Assembly (NCBI RefSeq): GCF_900091515.1
Contig: NZ_LT607410.1
Location: 6,324,001 to 6,388,000 of the forward strand
Length of the DNA: 64,000 bases
Source of the DNA: Micromonospora purpureochromogenes
GTDB lineage: Bacteria; Actinomycetota; Actinomycetes; Mycobacteriales; Micromonosporaceae
Direction of reading: 5' to 3'
In this document: positions 32,621 through 40,793 of the stretch, piece after piece
How positions within the stretch are numbered: position 1 is the stretch's first letter
How the letters are laid out: each line of letters starts with the position of its first letter
Notes under the pieces: generated by a model
What the model saw: the letters and a program-made list of their open reading frames with translations, nothing else
Told to the model about the DNA's origin: nothing
The model's database searches: none
Position numbers and translations under genes: made by a program

Positions 32621-34051
32621 ATGTTCGAATACGCTCCCGCCCCCGAGTCCCGCTCGGTGGTGGACCTGAAAGCCTCCTACGGGCTCTTCGTCGACGGCGA
32701 GTTCGTCGACCCGACCGACGGCGGCACCTTCAAGTCGATCAACCCGGCCTCCGAGGAGGTCCTGGCCGAGGTCGCCGAGGCCGGCGCGCAGGACGTGGAC
32801 CGTGCGGTCCGCGCCGCCCGGGCCGCGTACGAGAAGGTCTGGGGCCCGATGCCGGGTCGGGACCGGGCCAAGTACCTGTACCGGATCGCCCGGATCATCC
32901 AGGAGCGCTCCCGCGAGCTGGCCGTGCTGGAGTCGCTGGACAACGGCAAGCCGATCAAGGAGTCCCGCGACGTCGACCTGCCCCTGGTCGCCGCGCACTT
33001 CTTCTACTACGCCGGCTGGGCCGACAAGCTCCCGTACGCCGGCTTCGGGCCGGACCCGAAGCCGGTCGGCGTCGCGGCGCAGGTCATCCCGTGGAACTTC
33101 CCGCTGCTGATGCTGGCCTGGAAGATCGCCCCGGCGCTGGCCGCCGGCAACACGGTGGTGCTCAAGCCGGCCGAGACAACCCCGCTGACCGCGCTGCTCT
33201 TCGCCGAGATCTGCCAGCAGGCCGAGCTGCCGGCCGGCGTGGTCAACATCGTCACCGGCGCCGGCGAGACCGGCCGCGCGCTGGTCGAGCACCCCGGCGT
33301 GGACAAGGTGGCCTTCACCGGCTCGACCGAGGTCGGCCGGGCGATCGCCCGCTCGGTCGCCGGCACCCGCAAGAAGCTCACCCTGGAGCTGGGTGGCAAG
33401 GCCGCCAACATCGTCTTCGACGACGCCCCGGTCGACCAGGCGGTCGAGGGGATCGTCAACGGCATCTTCTTCAACCAGGGGCACGTCTGCTGCGCCGGCT
33501 CCCGGCTGCTCGTGCAGGAGAACGTGGCCGACCGGGTGCTGGAGTCGCTGAAGCGCCGGATGGCCCAGCTGCGCGTCGGCGACCCGCTGGACAAGAACAC
33601 CGACATCGGCGCGATCAACTCCGCCGCCCAGCTGGAGCGGATCCGCGAGCTCTCCGACGCCGGGTCGGCGGAGGGCGCCGAGCGCTGGTCGCCGCCGTGC
33701 GAGCTGCCCGAGCGGGGCTTCTGGTTCGCGCCGACCATCTTCACCGGGGTCACCCAGGCGCACCGGATCGCCCGCGAGGAGATCTTCGGGCCGGTGCTGT
33801 CCGTGCTGACCTTCCGCACCCCGGCCGAGGCCGTCGAGAAGGCCAACAACACGCCGTACGGGCTGTCGGCCGGGATCTGGACCGACAAGGGCTCCCGGAT
33901 CCTCTGGACGGCCGACCGGCTCCGCGCCGGCGTGGTCTGGGCCAACACGTTCAACAAGTTCGACCCCACCTCGCCGTTCGGCGGCTACAAGGAGTCGGGC
34001 TACGGTCGCGAGGGCGGCCGGCACGGGCTGGAGGGCTACCTCAATGTCTGA
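32621..34051 (+). CDS. NAD(P)-dependent aldehyde dehydrogenase, catalytic
   Basis: A 476-residue aldehyde dehydrogenase. The cofactor region PWNFPLLMLAWKIAPALAAG, FTGSTEVGR, the general base in LELGGKAAN (about 257) and the nucleophile in FNQGHVCCAGS (about 289-290) are complete. The stretch GSAEGAERWSPPCELPERG is shorter than in most members. Coming five bases after deoC, it probably oxidises the acetaldehyde that DeoC releases to acetate. ATG 32621 is favoured; GTG 32618 is directly before it. Its 3' end overlaps the next gene by eight bases. Confidence 0.9.
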   Translation: MFEYAPAPESRSVVDLKASYGLFVDGEFVDPTDGGTFKSINPASEEVLAEVAEAGAQDVDRAVRAARAAYEKVWGPMPGRDRAKYLYRIARIIQERSRELAVLESLDNGKPIKESRDVDLPLVAAHFFYYAGWADKLPYAGFGPDPKPVGVAAQVIPWNFPLLMLAWKIAPALAAGNTVVLKPAETTPLTALLFAEICQQAELPAGVVNIVTGAGETGRALVEHPGVDKVAFTGSTEVGRAIARSVAGTRKKLTLELGGKAANIVFDDAPVDQAVEGIVNGIFFNQGHVCCAGSRLLVQENVADRVLESLKRRMAQLRVGDPLDKNTDIGAINSAAQLERIRELSDAGSAEGAERWSPPCELPERGFWFAPTIFTGVTQAHRIAREEIFGPVLSVLTFRTPAEAVEKANNTPYGLSAGIWTDKGSRILWTADRLRAGVVWANTFNKFDPTSPFGGYKESGYGREGGRHGLEGYLNV

Positions 34052-34868
34052 GCGGGTCGCGGTACGCAAGACGTACAAGCTCTTCATCGGCGGGAAGTTC
34101 CCACGCAGCGAGTCGGGGCGGTCGTATCTCGTGCAGGACGCGAACGTGTCATTGGCGTCTCGGAAGGACGCCCGGGACGCGGTGCTCGCCGCCCGCGCCG
34201 CCGTGAAGGGCTGGGCCGGGGCGACCGCGTACAACCGGGGTCAGATCCTCTACCGGGTCGCCGAGATGCTGGAGGGCCGGCGCGAGCAGTTCGTCGCCTT
34301 GGGTGTCAGCGACGAAGAGGTGTACGCGGCGGTCGACCGCTGGGTCTGGTACGCCGGCTGGTCCGACAAGCTCCCCCAGGTGTACGGCGGGGCCAACCCG
34401 GTCGCCGGCCCGTACTTCAACCTGTCCGCGCCGGAGCCGACCGGCGTGGTGGCCGTGGTGGCCCCCGAGTCGCCGGCGCTGCTCGGCCTGGTCAGCGTGA
34501 TCGCCCCGGCGATCGTCACCGGCAACACGGTGGTGGTGGCGACCTCGCCGACGCAGCCCCTCGCGGCGGTGACCCTGGCCGAGGTGCTGGCCACGTCCGA
34601 CCTGCCCGGCGGGGTGGTCAACCTGCTCACCGGGAAGATCACCGAGACGGCGCCGACGCTGGCCGCGCACATGGACGTCAACGCCCTCGACCTGAGCGGC
34701 GTGACCGACGCCGAGCTGGCGGCGGAGCTGGAGGTCAAGGCGGCGCAGAACCTCAAGCGGGTGCTGCGACCCGCCCCGGCGGACCACGACTGGACCGCCG
34801 ACCCGGGCATCACCCGGATGACCACCCTGCTGGAGACGAAGACGGTCTGGCACCCCAAGGGGGTGTGA
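34044..34868 (+). CDS. Truncated, non-catalytic aldehyde dehydrogenase-like protein
   Basis: A 274-residue protein aligned with only the N-terminal NAD-binding half of aldehyde dehydrogenases: KLFIGGKFPRSESGRSY, AVKGWAGATAYNRGQILYRVAEMLEGR, VVAVVAPESPALLGLVSVIAPAIVTGNTVVV. The Cys nucleophile domain is missing, and the gene ends with a separate tail (TRMTTLLETKTVWHPKGV). ATG 34044 overlaps the stop of the catalytic gene. Together the two resemble the two-part ALDH16 enzymes, whose second domain is catalytically dead and structural. It is therefore probably a partner subunit, not a pseudogene: the frame is intact with normal codon use. Confidence 0.75.
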   Translation: MSERVAVRKTYKLFIGGKFPRSESGRSYLVQDANVSLASRKDARDAVLAARAAVKGWAGATAYNRGQILYRVAEMLEGRREQFVALGVSDEEVYAAVDRWVWYAGWSDKLPQVYGGANPVAGPYFNLSAPEPTGVVAVVAPESPALLGLVSVIAPAIVTGNTVVVATSPTQPLAAVTLAEVLATSDLPGGVVNLLTGKITETAPTLAAHMDVNALDLSGVTDAELAAELEVKAAQNLKRVLRPAPADHDWTADPGITRMTTLLETKTVWHPKGV

Positions 34869-34886
34869 TCGCGTCCCCGGCCCTGG

Positions 34887-34960
34887 GGTTTTCCGGGGAG
34901 CCCCGCCTGCTCCGGGCGGTCAGGCTTGATCCCCGCGCAGGCGGGGCTCCCCGGAAAACC
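34887..34960 (+). terminator. Perfect 23-bp inverted repeat after the deoC-ALDH operon
   Basis: Arms 34887-34909 and 34938-34960 are exact reverse complements around a 28-base loop. The arm includes GGTTTTCCGGGGAGCCCCGC, so an A/T-rich patch lies at the base of the stem. It begins 18 bases after the operon's last stop and ends 84 bases before blaI, fitting a strong terminator that insulates blaI. Confidence 0.75.
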
Positions 34961-35019
34961 TGACGTCGGTCGGGTCCGCGCCAGGGTGCGATCTCCGGTG
35001 TACTGCCCTGGGAGGGTTC

Positions 35020-35037
35020 TACTACGGGGGGTAGGAT
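35020..35037 (+). promoter_or_regulatory. blaI promoter with candidate BlaI operator
   Basis: TACTACGGGGGGTAGGA (35020-35036) contains CTAC-N5-GTAG, the same arrangement as in the cydA upstream region. TAGGAT (35032-35037) overlaps it and ends seven bases before the blaI GTG, so the operator would cover the -10 of a leaderless promoter and allow autorepression. Confidence 0.5.
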
Positions 35038-35044
35038 TGGCGGC

Positions 35045-35476
35045 GTGACTCGGCTGGGTGATCTCGAACGTGCGGTGATGGACGTGCTGTGGGACTCGGT
35101 CCCCGCCACGTCGGACGGGGTGACCGTGCGCGAGGTCGCCGACGCTCTCGACGGCCGTGAGCTGGCGTACACCACGGTGATGACCGTGCTGGACCGGCTC
35201 GCCGGCAAGGGCATGGTGCAGCGCCAGCGGGAGGGGCGGGCCTGGCGGTACCGGGCCGCGGCCAGCCGCGAGGCGCACATCGCCCAGCTCATGCTCGACG
35301 CGCTCGACCTCGGCGGCAGCCGGGACGCGGCGCTGGTCCGCTTCGCGCGCTCGGTCACCGGGACGGAGGCGGACGTGCTCCGCGCGGCGCTGGGCGCCGA
35401 GGCCGGGCTGACCGACCGGGTCGAGGACCCGCGGGCCGGCCGGGCCAGGCTGGCCGACGAGGCCACGGAGAGGTAG
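35045..35476 (+). CDS. blaI: BlaI/MecI/CopY family repressor
   Basis: A 143-residue winged-helix repressor starting LGDLERAVMDVLWDS, with the recognition region YTTVMTVLDRLAGKGMVQRQREGRAW. BlaI-type repressors bind TACA/TGTA-like palindromes as dimers and are cleaved or released on signal from a partner M56 membrane peptidase, which follows here by 11 bases. GTG 35045 fits the -10 seven bases upstream. The next operon is cydABDC, which carries similar operator-like repeats, and no beta-lactamase gene is nearby. Confidence 0.92.
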   Translation: MTRLGDLERAVMDVLWDSVPATSDGVTVREVADALDGRELAYTTVMTVLDRLAGKGMVQRQREGRAWRYRAAASREAHIAQLMLDALDLGGSRDAALVRFARSVTGTEADVLRAALGAEAGLTDRVEDPRAGRARLADEATER

Positions 35477-35487
35477 GGGCGGCAGCC

Positions 35488-36393
35488 GTGGCCTTCGCCG
35501 TGCACTTCGCCGTGTCGATGCTGGCCTGCTACCTGACCGCGCAGGTCCTCGCCGGGTCCACCTGGACGTGGCGCGCCCCCCGGGTGGCGATCGTCTGCTG
35601 GCAGGCGGTCGGGCTGGCGCTCGGCCTCTCCGCGATGGGCCTGCCGATGGCGCTCGGCCTGGCCCCGTACGACCGGCCGACCGGCAGCGCCCTGCTCGCC
35701 CTGGCCACCGACCTGAGCCACGGCACGCTCCCGGCCGGGCTGGGCGCCGTGCACCTCGGGCTGGTCGGCGTCGGCTTCGGCATCGGCGCCGTCCTGCTCA
35801 CCACGACCGTCCGCAGCGTCCACGCCAGCGTCCGCGCGCAGCGCCGCCACCGGGACCTGCTCACCCTGGTCGCCCGCCGGGATCCCACCGTGCCCGGCGC
35901 GCTGGTGCTCGACCACCCGAGCGCGGCGGCGTACTGCCTGCCCGGGGTGAAGCCCCGCGTGGTGGTCAGCGCCGGCACGTTGAGCCTGCTCGACCGGGCC
36001 GAACTGGCGGCGGTGCTCACCCACGAGCGGGCGCACGCGCAGGAGCGGCACGACCTGGTGCTGCTGCCGTTCACCGCGCTCTGCCGCGCGCTGCCCTGGT
36101 TCCGCTGGGTACGCGACGCGCACGAGCGGGTCGCCCTGCTGGTCGAGATGCGCGCCGACGACAAGGCCCGGGAGCTGCACGCCGAGGCGCCGCTGGCGGG
36201 CGCGCTGCGCCGCTTCGCTGCCTGCGGGGACCGGATCACCCCGGCCGGGGCGCTGGGCATGGGCGACCGCGACCTGGACGCCCGGGTGCAGCGGCTGATG
36301 GTGGCCGACCGCCCGCCCCGCCTGATCGGGGCCGCCGCGCTGGCGGTGGCGACCACCCTGGTCGCGCTGCCGATCTCCCTCTTCCTCAGCTGA
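35488..36393 (+). CDS. M56 family membrane metallopeptidase (BlaR1-like, no sensor domain)
   Basis: A 301-residue protein with four to five membrane spans and the zinc motif HERAH in VLTHERAHAQERHDL (about residues 178-182), followed by the conserved PWFRWVRDAHERVALLVEMRADD, where the third ligand Glu lies. It lacks the extracellular penicillin-binding domain of BlaR1. Such short M56 proteins paired with BlaI are common in actinobacteria. GTG 35488 is 11 bases after blaI, so the pair is one unit. It probably inactivates BlaI in response to a membrane or redox signal. Confidence 0.85.
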   Translation: MAFAVHFAVSMLACYLTAQVLAGSTWTWRAPRVAIVCWQAVGLALGLSAMGLPMALGLAPYDRPTGSALLALATDLSHGTLPAGLGAVHLGLVGVGFGIGAVLLTTTVRSVHASVRAQRRHRDLLTLVARRDPTVPGALVLDHPSAAAYCLPGVKPRVVVSAGTLSLLDRAELAAVLTHERAHAQERHDLVLLPFTALCRALPWFRWVRDAHERVALLVEMRADDKARELHAEAPLAGALRRFAACGDRITPAGALGMGDRDLDARVQRLMVADRPPRLIGAAALAVATTLVALPISLFLS

Positions 36394-36408
36394 CCCGGGC
36401 CTCCCTCC

Positions 36409-36456
36409 CCGGCCGAGCCGGACGTTCACCCGCCGGCCGAGCCGGCCGTTCACCCG
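36409..36456 (+). repeat. 24-bp tandem direct repeat
   Basis: Two adjacent 24-base copies (36409-36432, 36433-36456) of CCGGCCGAGCCGG-C-GTTCACCCG differ at one position. They start 15 bases after the M56 stop. No function evident. Confidence 0.6.
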
Positions 36457-36576
36457 CAGGCTGAGCCCGCCCGGTTCGCCGGTCGCGCCGCCCGCCCCGG
36501 GCACCGGAGCCGGCGGCCACTTGCGGCCACTGACCGGATGGGCGCGCCGGCACCGGCGACACCGCCCTGTCCCACT

Positions 36577-36649
36577 CGCTTTGCTCTGCTGCCCCGCCGG
36601 CAACACCGGAGCGCTCCCAGTGTTGCCGTGACCGCAGCAGAGCAAAGCG
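36577..36649. repeat. Nested perfect inverted repeats upstream of cydA
   Basis: Outer arms 36577-36591 and 36635-36649 (CGCTTTGCTCTGCTG and its complement) are perfect over 15 bp, and inner arms 36599-36606 and 36620-36627 (GGCAACAC/GTGTTGCC) over 8 bp. The whole forms a long stem-loop in the 455-base gap between the M56 and cydA genes. It may terminate the blaI-M56 transcript or belong to a repeat family; the A/T content of the arms is unusual for this region. Confidence 0.65.
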
Positions 36650-36741
36650 CGCGAAGGGGTGCCCTTGGCCCTCCGGCACCGGCCGCCGCCGACCGGGATG
36701 GCGATCGAGCCACAGCTTCGAGGCCAGCTGGGCCGCACGTC

Positions 36742-36818
36742 TACTACAGACTGTCGTAACATCTCCTACGACGATGCGTAGTAGATATGCGTAGAGAAGC
36801 TACGTGTAGGATCGCTAC
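36742..36818 (+). promoter_or_regulatory. cydA promoter region with clustered CTAC/GTAG palindromes
   Basis: Site 1 TACTACAGACTGTCGTA (36742-36758) and site 2 TACGACGATGCGTAGTA (36767-36783) share a 7-3-7 palindrome, TAC-N-AC-N5-GT-N-GTA, matching the element at blaI. Two further palindromes of the reverse type, GTAG-N5-CTAC, lie at 36791-36803 and 36806-36818. TAGGAT (36807-36812) is the likely -10, as at blaI. A GGAGAG Shine-Dalgarno precedes ATG 36849. Control by BlaI is inferred from the shared element and the neighbouring gene. Confidence 0.55.
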
Positions 36819-36848
36819 GACAAGCGAGCCAACCCCTGGAGAGCGGCC

Positions 36849-38099
36849 ATGGACACCCTGCTCCTCGCGCGCCTGCAGTTCGCCACCACCACCTCGATCC
36901 ACTTCCTCTTCGTGGTGGTCACCCTCGGCCTGGTCACCCTGCTGGTGGGCCTGCAGACGGCCTGGTTCCTCACCGGCAACCCGGCCTGGGAGCGCCTGAC
37001 CCGCTTCTGGGGCCAGCTCTACGTGATCAACTACGTGCTCGGCATCGCCACCGGCATCGTGATGGAGTTCCAGTTCGGGCTGAACTGGAGCGGGCTGTCG
37101 CGCTACGTCGGCAACGTCTTCGGCGCGCCGCTGGCGATCGAGACGCTGGTGGCGTTCTTCCTGGAGTCCACGTTCCTCGGCATGTGGATCTTCGGTTGGC
37201 ACCGGCTGCGCCGCGGGGTGCACCTCGCACTGCTCTGGGGCGTCGCCCTGACCGCGTACGCCTCCGCCTTCTGGATCATGGTGGCCAACTCCTGGTTGCA
37301 GAACCCGGTCGGCTACGAGCTGCGCGACGGCGTCGCCCACCTCACCGACTTCACCGCGCTGCTGACCAACCCGACCCTCGGCATGGCGTTCGGGCACGTG
37401 GTCGCCGCCGCGCTGCTCACCGGCGGGGTGCTGATGGCCGCCGTCAGCGCCTGGCACCTGATCCGCCGTACGCCGGACTTCGCGCTGTTCCGCACCTCGC
37501 TGCGGATCGGGCTGGTCACCGCCGCCGTCGCGGTGACCCTGGTGCAGGGCTTCGGTTTCGCCCAGTTCGGGCCGGTCGGCCAGGCGCAGCCGACCAAGTT
37601 CGGCGGCGGACCGGAGGCCGACGCGCTGATCGCCGAGTGGACCGCTCGCTTCGGTCCCGGCGACTACAGCCCACCGGTGCTCTCCAGCGTGGGCCTCGGC
37701 TTCATGATCCTGATCGGCTTCACCCTCGGCTGCGTCTGGTTGCTGCTGCCGCTGCTCTGGCGGGACTGGGTGATCCGGCTGCGCTTCCCGCTCTGGCTGA
37801 TCCTGTTCGCCCTGCCGCTGCCCTTCGTCGCGGTGATCCTGGGTTGGATCGCCCGGGAGGTCGGCCGCCAGCCCTGGGTGGCGTACGGGCTGCTCCCCAC
37901 CGGACAGGCGGTCTCCGGGGTGGGCGCCGGGGTGATGCTCACCTCCCTGATCGGCTTCAGCCTGCTGCTCGGCGCCCTCGCCGTCACCAACTGGACGCTG
38001 CTCGCCCGGCATGCCGCCCGGGGCGCCGCCGACCCCGCGCTCGGCCGCCCGCCCGGCCCTGCCGACGACGACGCCCGCCCCGAACCCGCCTTCGCCTGA
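36849..38099 (+). CDS. cydA: Cytochrome bd oxidase subunit I (short Q-loop)
   Basis: A 416-residue quinol oxidase subunit with about nine spans. Heme ligands visible are His18 (TTTSIHFLF), His183 (FGHVVAA) and probably Met286 (GFMILIG). The GRQPWVAYGLLPT motif is conserved. The extracellular Q-loop, between spans 6 and 7, is short: QAQPTKFGGGPEADALIAEW is followed quickly by SPPVLSS, whereas E. coli-type CydA has a longer loop and about 520 residues. It reduces oxygen to water with electrons from menaquinol. First gene of cydABDC. Confidence 0.93.
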   Translation: MDTLLLARLQFATTTSIHFLFVVVTLGLVTLLVGLQTAWFLTGNPAWERLTRFWGQLYVINYVLGIATGIVMEFQFGLNWSGLSRYVGNVFGAPLAIETLVAFFLESTFLGMWIFGWHRLRRGVHLALLWGVALTAYASAFWIMVANSWLQNPVGYELRDGVAHLTDFTALLTNPTLGMAFGHVVAAALLTGGVLMAAVSAWHLIRRTPDFALFRTSLRIGLVTAAVAVTLVQGFGFAQFGPVGQAQPTKFGGGPEADALIAEWTARFGPGDYSPPVLSSVGLGFMILIGFTLGCVWLLLPLLWRDWVIRLRFPLWLILFALPLPFVAVILGWIAREVGRQPWVAYGLLPTGQAVSGVGAGVMLTSLIGFSLLLGALAVTNWTLLARHAARGAADPALGRPPGPADDDARPEPAFA

Positions 38100-38109
38100 G
38101 GAGACGACC

Positions 38110-39117
38110 GTGGAACTCGCCTGGTACGCCCTGCTCGGGCTCTTCTTCGCCACGTACCTGGTACTCGGCGGCTACGACTACGGCGTCGGGCTGCTGCTGG
38201 CCCGGGGCACCGACCCCGCCCGCCGGCGCGCGGCGCTCACCGCGCTCGGCCCGTTCTTCCTCGGCAACGAGGTGTGGCTGGTGGCCGCCGTCGGCATCCT
38301 CTTCGGCGCCTTCCCCACGCTGGAGGGCGAGCTGCTCTCCGGCTTCTACCCGGCCGTGGTCGGGGCGCTGGTCGGGGTGATCCTGGTGACCGCCGGGGTG
38401 CAGCTGCGCAGCCGGCCCACGGCCGAGGCGACCCGCGCCCGCTGGGACCGGGTGGTGGTCGCCGGGAGCGCGCTCGCCGCGCTGGGCTGGGGCGCGCTGC
38501 TCGGCGGGCTGCTCCAGGGCGTACCCCGGCACGCCGACGGTCACGTCGCCGGGGTGACCCACCTGGCCACCCCGTTCGCCGCCGCCGTCGCGCTCGCGAT
38601 GCTCGCCCTGGTCGCCGTGCACGGTGCGACGTTCCTCACCCTCCGGCTGCCGGCCGCCGACGCCGCCGCGGTCGGCCGGCTGGCCCGCCGGCTGGTCCCG
38701 GTGGCGTTCGCCGCGGTCACCGCGGCCACCGTCCTGGGCCTGCTCTCCGACCGGGTACGCGCCGCCGCGGCGCGCCCACTGTTCGCCGTACTCCTGCCAT
38801 TGTCGCTGGTCGCGGCGCTGCTGGTGGCGCGGGCGGCGCTGCGCCAAGGGCGGCCGGGCGTGGCCTTCGCCGCCACCGGCGTGGCGCTGGCGCTGCCGGT
38901 GGCGCTGGTCGGGGCGACCCTGTGGCCCTCGGTGCTGGTCTCCACCGTCGACCCGGCCGCCTCGCTCGGCGTCGCCGACGCGGCGGCCAGCGGCCCGACG
39001 TTGCGGCTGCTGGGCTGGCTGACGCTGCCGCTCCTGCCGGCCCTACTAGGCTTTCAGGCGATGTGCTGGTGGGTTTTCCGGGGACGGACCGACGGCAGGG
39101 CACCGGTGTACTGGTGA
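38110..39117 (+). CDS. cydB: Cytochrome bd oxidase subunit II
   Basis: A 335-residue membrane protein. WYALLGLFFATYLVLGGYDYGVG at the start and GPFFLGNEVWLVAAVGILFGAFP are the CydB hallmarks; about eight spans follow. It partners CydA in the oxidase. GTG 38110 has GAGGAG seven bases upstream, 10 bases after the cydA stop, and its end overlaps cydD by four bases. Confidence 0.93.
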   Translation: MELAWYALLGLFFATYLVLGGYDYGVGLLLARGTDPARRRAALTALGPFFLGNEVWLVAAVGILFGAFPTLEGELLSGFYPAVVGALVGVILVTAGVQLRSRPTAEATRARWDRVVVAGSALAALGWGALLGGLLQGVPRHADGHVAGVTHLATPFAAAVALAMLALVAVHGATFLTLRLPAADAAAVGRLARRLVPVAFAAVTAATVLGLLSDRVRAAAARPLFAVLLPLSLVAALLVARAALRQGRPGVAFAATGVALALPVALVGATLWPSVLVSTVDPAASLGVADAAASGPTLRLLGWLTLPLLPALLGFQAMCWWVFRGRTDGRAPVYW

Positions 39118-40793
39118 ACCGCCGTCCCTTCGACCCGCGTCTGCTGCGTCGGGTCCCCGCGGCCCGGCGCGACCTCGCCGTGCTCGCGGTCCTGGGCGGG
39201 CTCACCGCGCTGCTGGTCGTGGCGCAGGCCACCGCGCTCGCCGCGTTGCTGGCCACCGCGATCGGCGGCCGGCTCGACACGGTCGCGCTGGCCGGTTTCG
39301 TCGCCGCCGTCGGCGCACGCGCCCTGGTCGCCTGGGCGCAGGGCACCGTCGCGGCGCGGGCGGCGGCCACCGTGAAGGCGACGCTCCGCGCCGACCTGCT
39401 CGCCGCCGTCGGCCGGCACGGGCCCGGCTGGGTCGCCGGGCAGCGCGCCGGTCAGCTCGCCACCCTCACCGGCCGGGGCCTGGACGCGCTGGACGCCTAC
39501 TTCACCGGCTACCTCCCGCAGCTCGTGCTCAGCGTGACCGTGCCGCTGGCCGTGCTGGCCCGGCTGGTCCTGGCCGACTGGGGCTCGGCGCTGATCATCG
39601 CGCTGACCATCCCGCTGATCCCGGTCTTCGGCGCGCTGCTCGGCTGGCAGGCGCAGGCCGCCACCGAACGCCAGTGGCGACGGCTGTCCCTGCTCGGCGG
39701 GCACTTCCTCGACATGGTCGCCGGGCTGCCCACGCTGCGCGCCTTCGGCCGGGCCCGGGCCCAGACCGACGTGGTGCGCCGGATGGCCGACGGGCACCGG
39801 GTCGCCACCATGAAGACCCTGCGGATCGCCTTCCTCTCCGCGCTGGTGCTGGAGCTGGTCGCCACCCTGTCGGTGGCGCTGGTCGCGGTGCCGGTCGGCA
39901 TCCGGCTGCTCTCCGGCGGGATCACCCTCTCCACCGCGCTGCTGGTGCTGCTGCTCACCCCGGAGGCGTACCTGCCGCTGCGGGCCGCCGGCAGCAAGTT
40001 CCACGCCAGCATGGAGGGGCTCACCGCGCTGGACGAGGCACTGACCGTCTCCGCCGCACCGGCCGCCGCCGCACCGGCCGGCGAGCGGGCCCCGGCACCG
40101 GCCGGCCACGGCGAGATCGGCTTCACCGACGTGACCGTGGCGTACGAGCGGACCATCGCGCTGCGCGAGGTCAACCTGACCATCCGGCCCGGCGAGCGGA
40201 TCGCGGTCATCGGGCCGAGCGGCGCCGGCAAGAGCACCCTGCTCGGCCTGCTGCTCGGCTTCGTCACCCCCACCGCCGGCCGGGTCACCGTCGACGGCGT
40301 CGACCTGGCCGAGGTCGACCGGGACGCCTGGCGCCGGCAGGTCGCCTGGGTGCCGCAACGGGCGCACCTCTTCGCCGCCTCGCTGGCCGACAACATCCGC
40401 CTCGGCGCCCCCGACACCCCGGACGCGGCGCTCGCCACGGCGGTCGCCGACGCCGCGCTCCAGGAGGTGGTCGCGGACCTGCCCGACGGGCTCGCCACCA
40501 CGCTGGGCGAGCGCGGGCACGGCCTGTCCAGCGGGCAGCGGCAGCGGGTCGCGCTGGCCCGGGCCTTCCTCCGGGACGCCCCGCTGGTGCTCCTCGACGA
40601 GCCGACCGCCCGGCTCGACAGCGCCAGCGAGGCGGTGGTGCTGGCCGCCACCCGGCGACTCGTCGCGGGGCGTACCGCGCTGCTGGTCGCGCACCGGCCC
40701 GCGCTGCTGGCGGACGCCGACCGGATCCTCCGGATCGAGGACGGCCGGGTCACCGAGCTGACCCCGATCCCCGCCGGGGAGGCGACCCGATGA
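39114..40793 (+). CDS. cydD: ABC transporter CydD (thiol/heme-linked, cytochrome bd assembly)
   Basis: A 559-residue ABC half-transporter: six spans to about residue 300, then Walker A GPSGAGKST, signature GLSSGQRQR and Walker B LVLLDEPTARLD. CydDC exports glutathione/cysteine (or supplies heme-linked redox balance) needed to assemble cytochrome bd; actinobacteria lack glutathione, so cysteine or mycothiol-related thiols are more likely here. GTG 39114 overlaps the cydB stop (GTGA). Confidence 0.9.
   Translation: MNRRPFDPRLLRRVPAARRDLAVLAVLGGLTALLVVAQATALAALLATAIGGRLDTVALAGFVAAVGARALVAWAQGTVAARAAATVKATLRADLLAAVGRHGPGWVAGQRAGQLATLTGRGLDALDAYFTGYLPQLVLSVTVPLAVLARLVLADWGSALIIALTIPLIPVFGALLGWQAQAATERQWRRLSLLGGHFLDMVAGLPTLRAFGRARAQTDVVRRMADGHRVATMKTLRIAFLSALVLELVATLSVALVAVPVGIRLLSGGITLSTALLVLLLTPEAYLPLRAAGSKFHASMEGLTALDEALTVSAAPAAAAPAGERAPAPAGHGEIGFTDVTVAYERTIALREVNLTIRPGERIAVIGPSGAGKSTLLGLLLGFVTPTAGRVTVDGVDLAEVDRDAWRRQVAWVPQRAHLFAASLADNIRLGAPDTPDAALATAVADAALQEVVADLPDGLATTLGERGHGLSSGQRQRVALARAFLRDAPLVLLDEPTARLDSASEAVVLAATRRLVAGRTALLVAHRPALLADADRILRIEDGRVTELTPIPAGEATR

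Noticed and set aside
34044..34868. Pseudogene of aldehyde dehydrogenase
   Set aside because: The frame is intact, with normal codon use and a coupled start; the missing half is absent cleanly and not through frameshifts or stops.
35045..36393. Beta-lactam resistance locus
   Set aside because: The BlaI/M56 pair suggests it, but no beta-lactamase or penicillin-binding gene is near and the M56 protein has no penicillin-binding domain.
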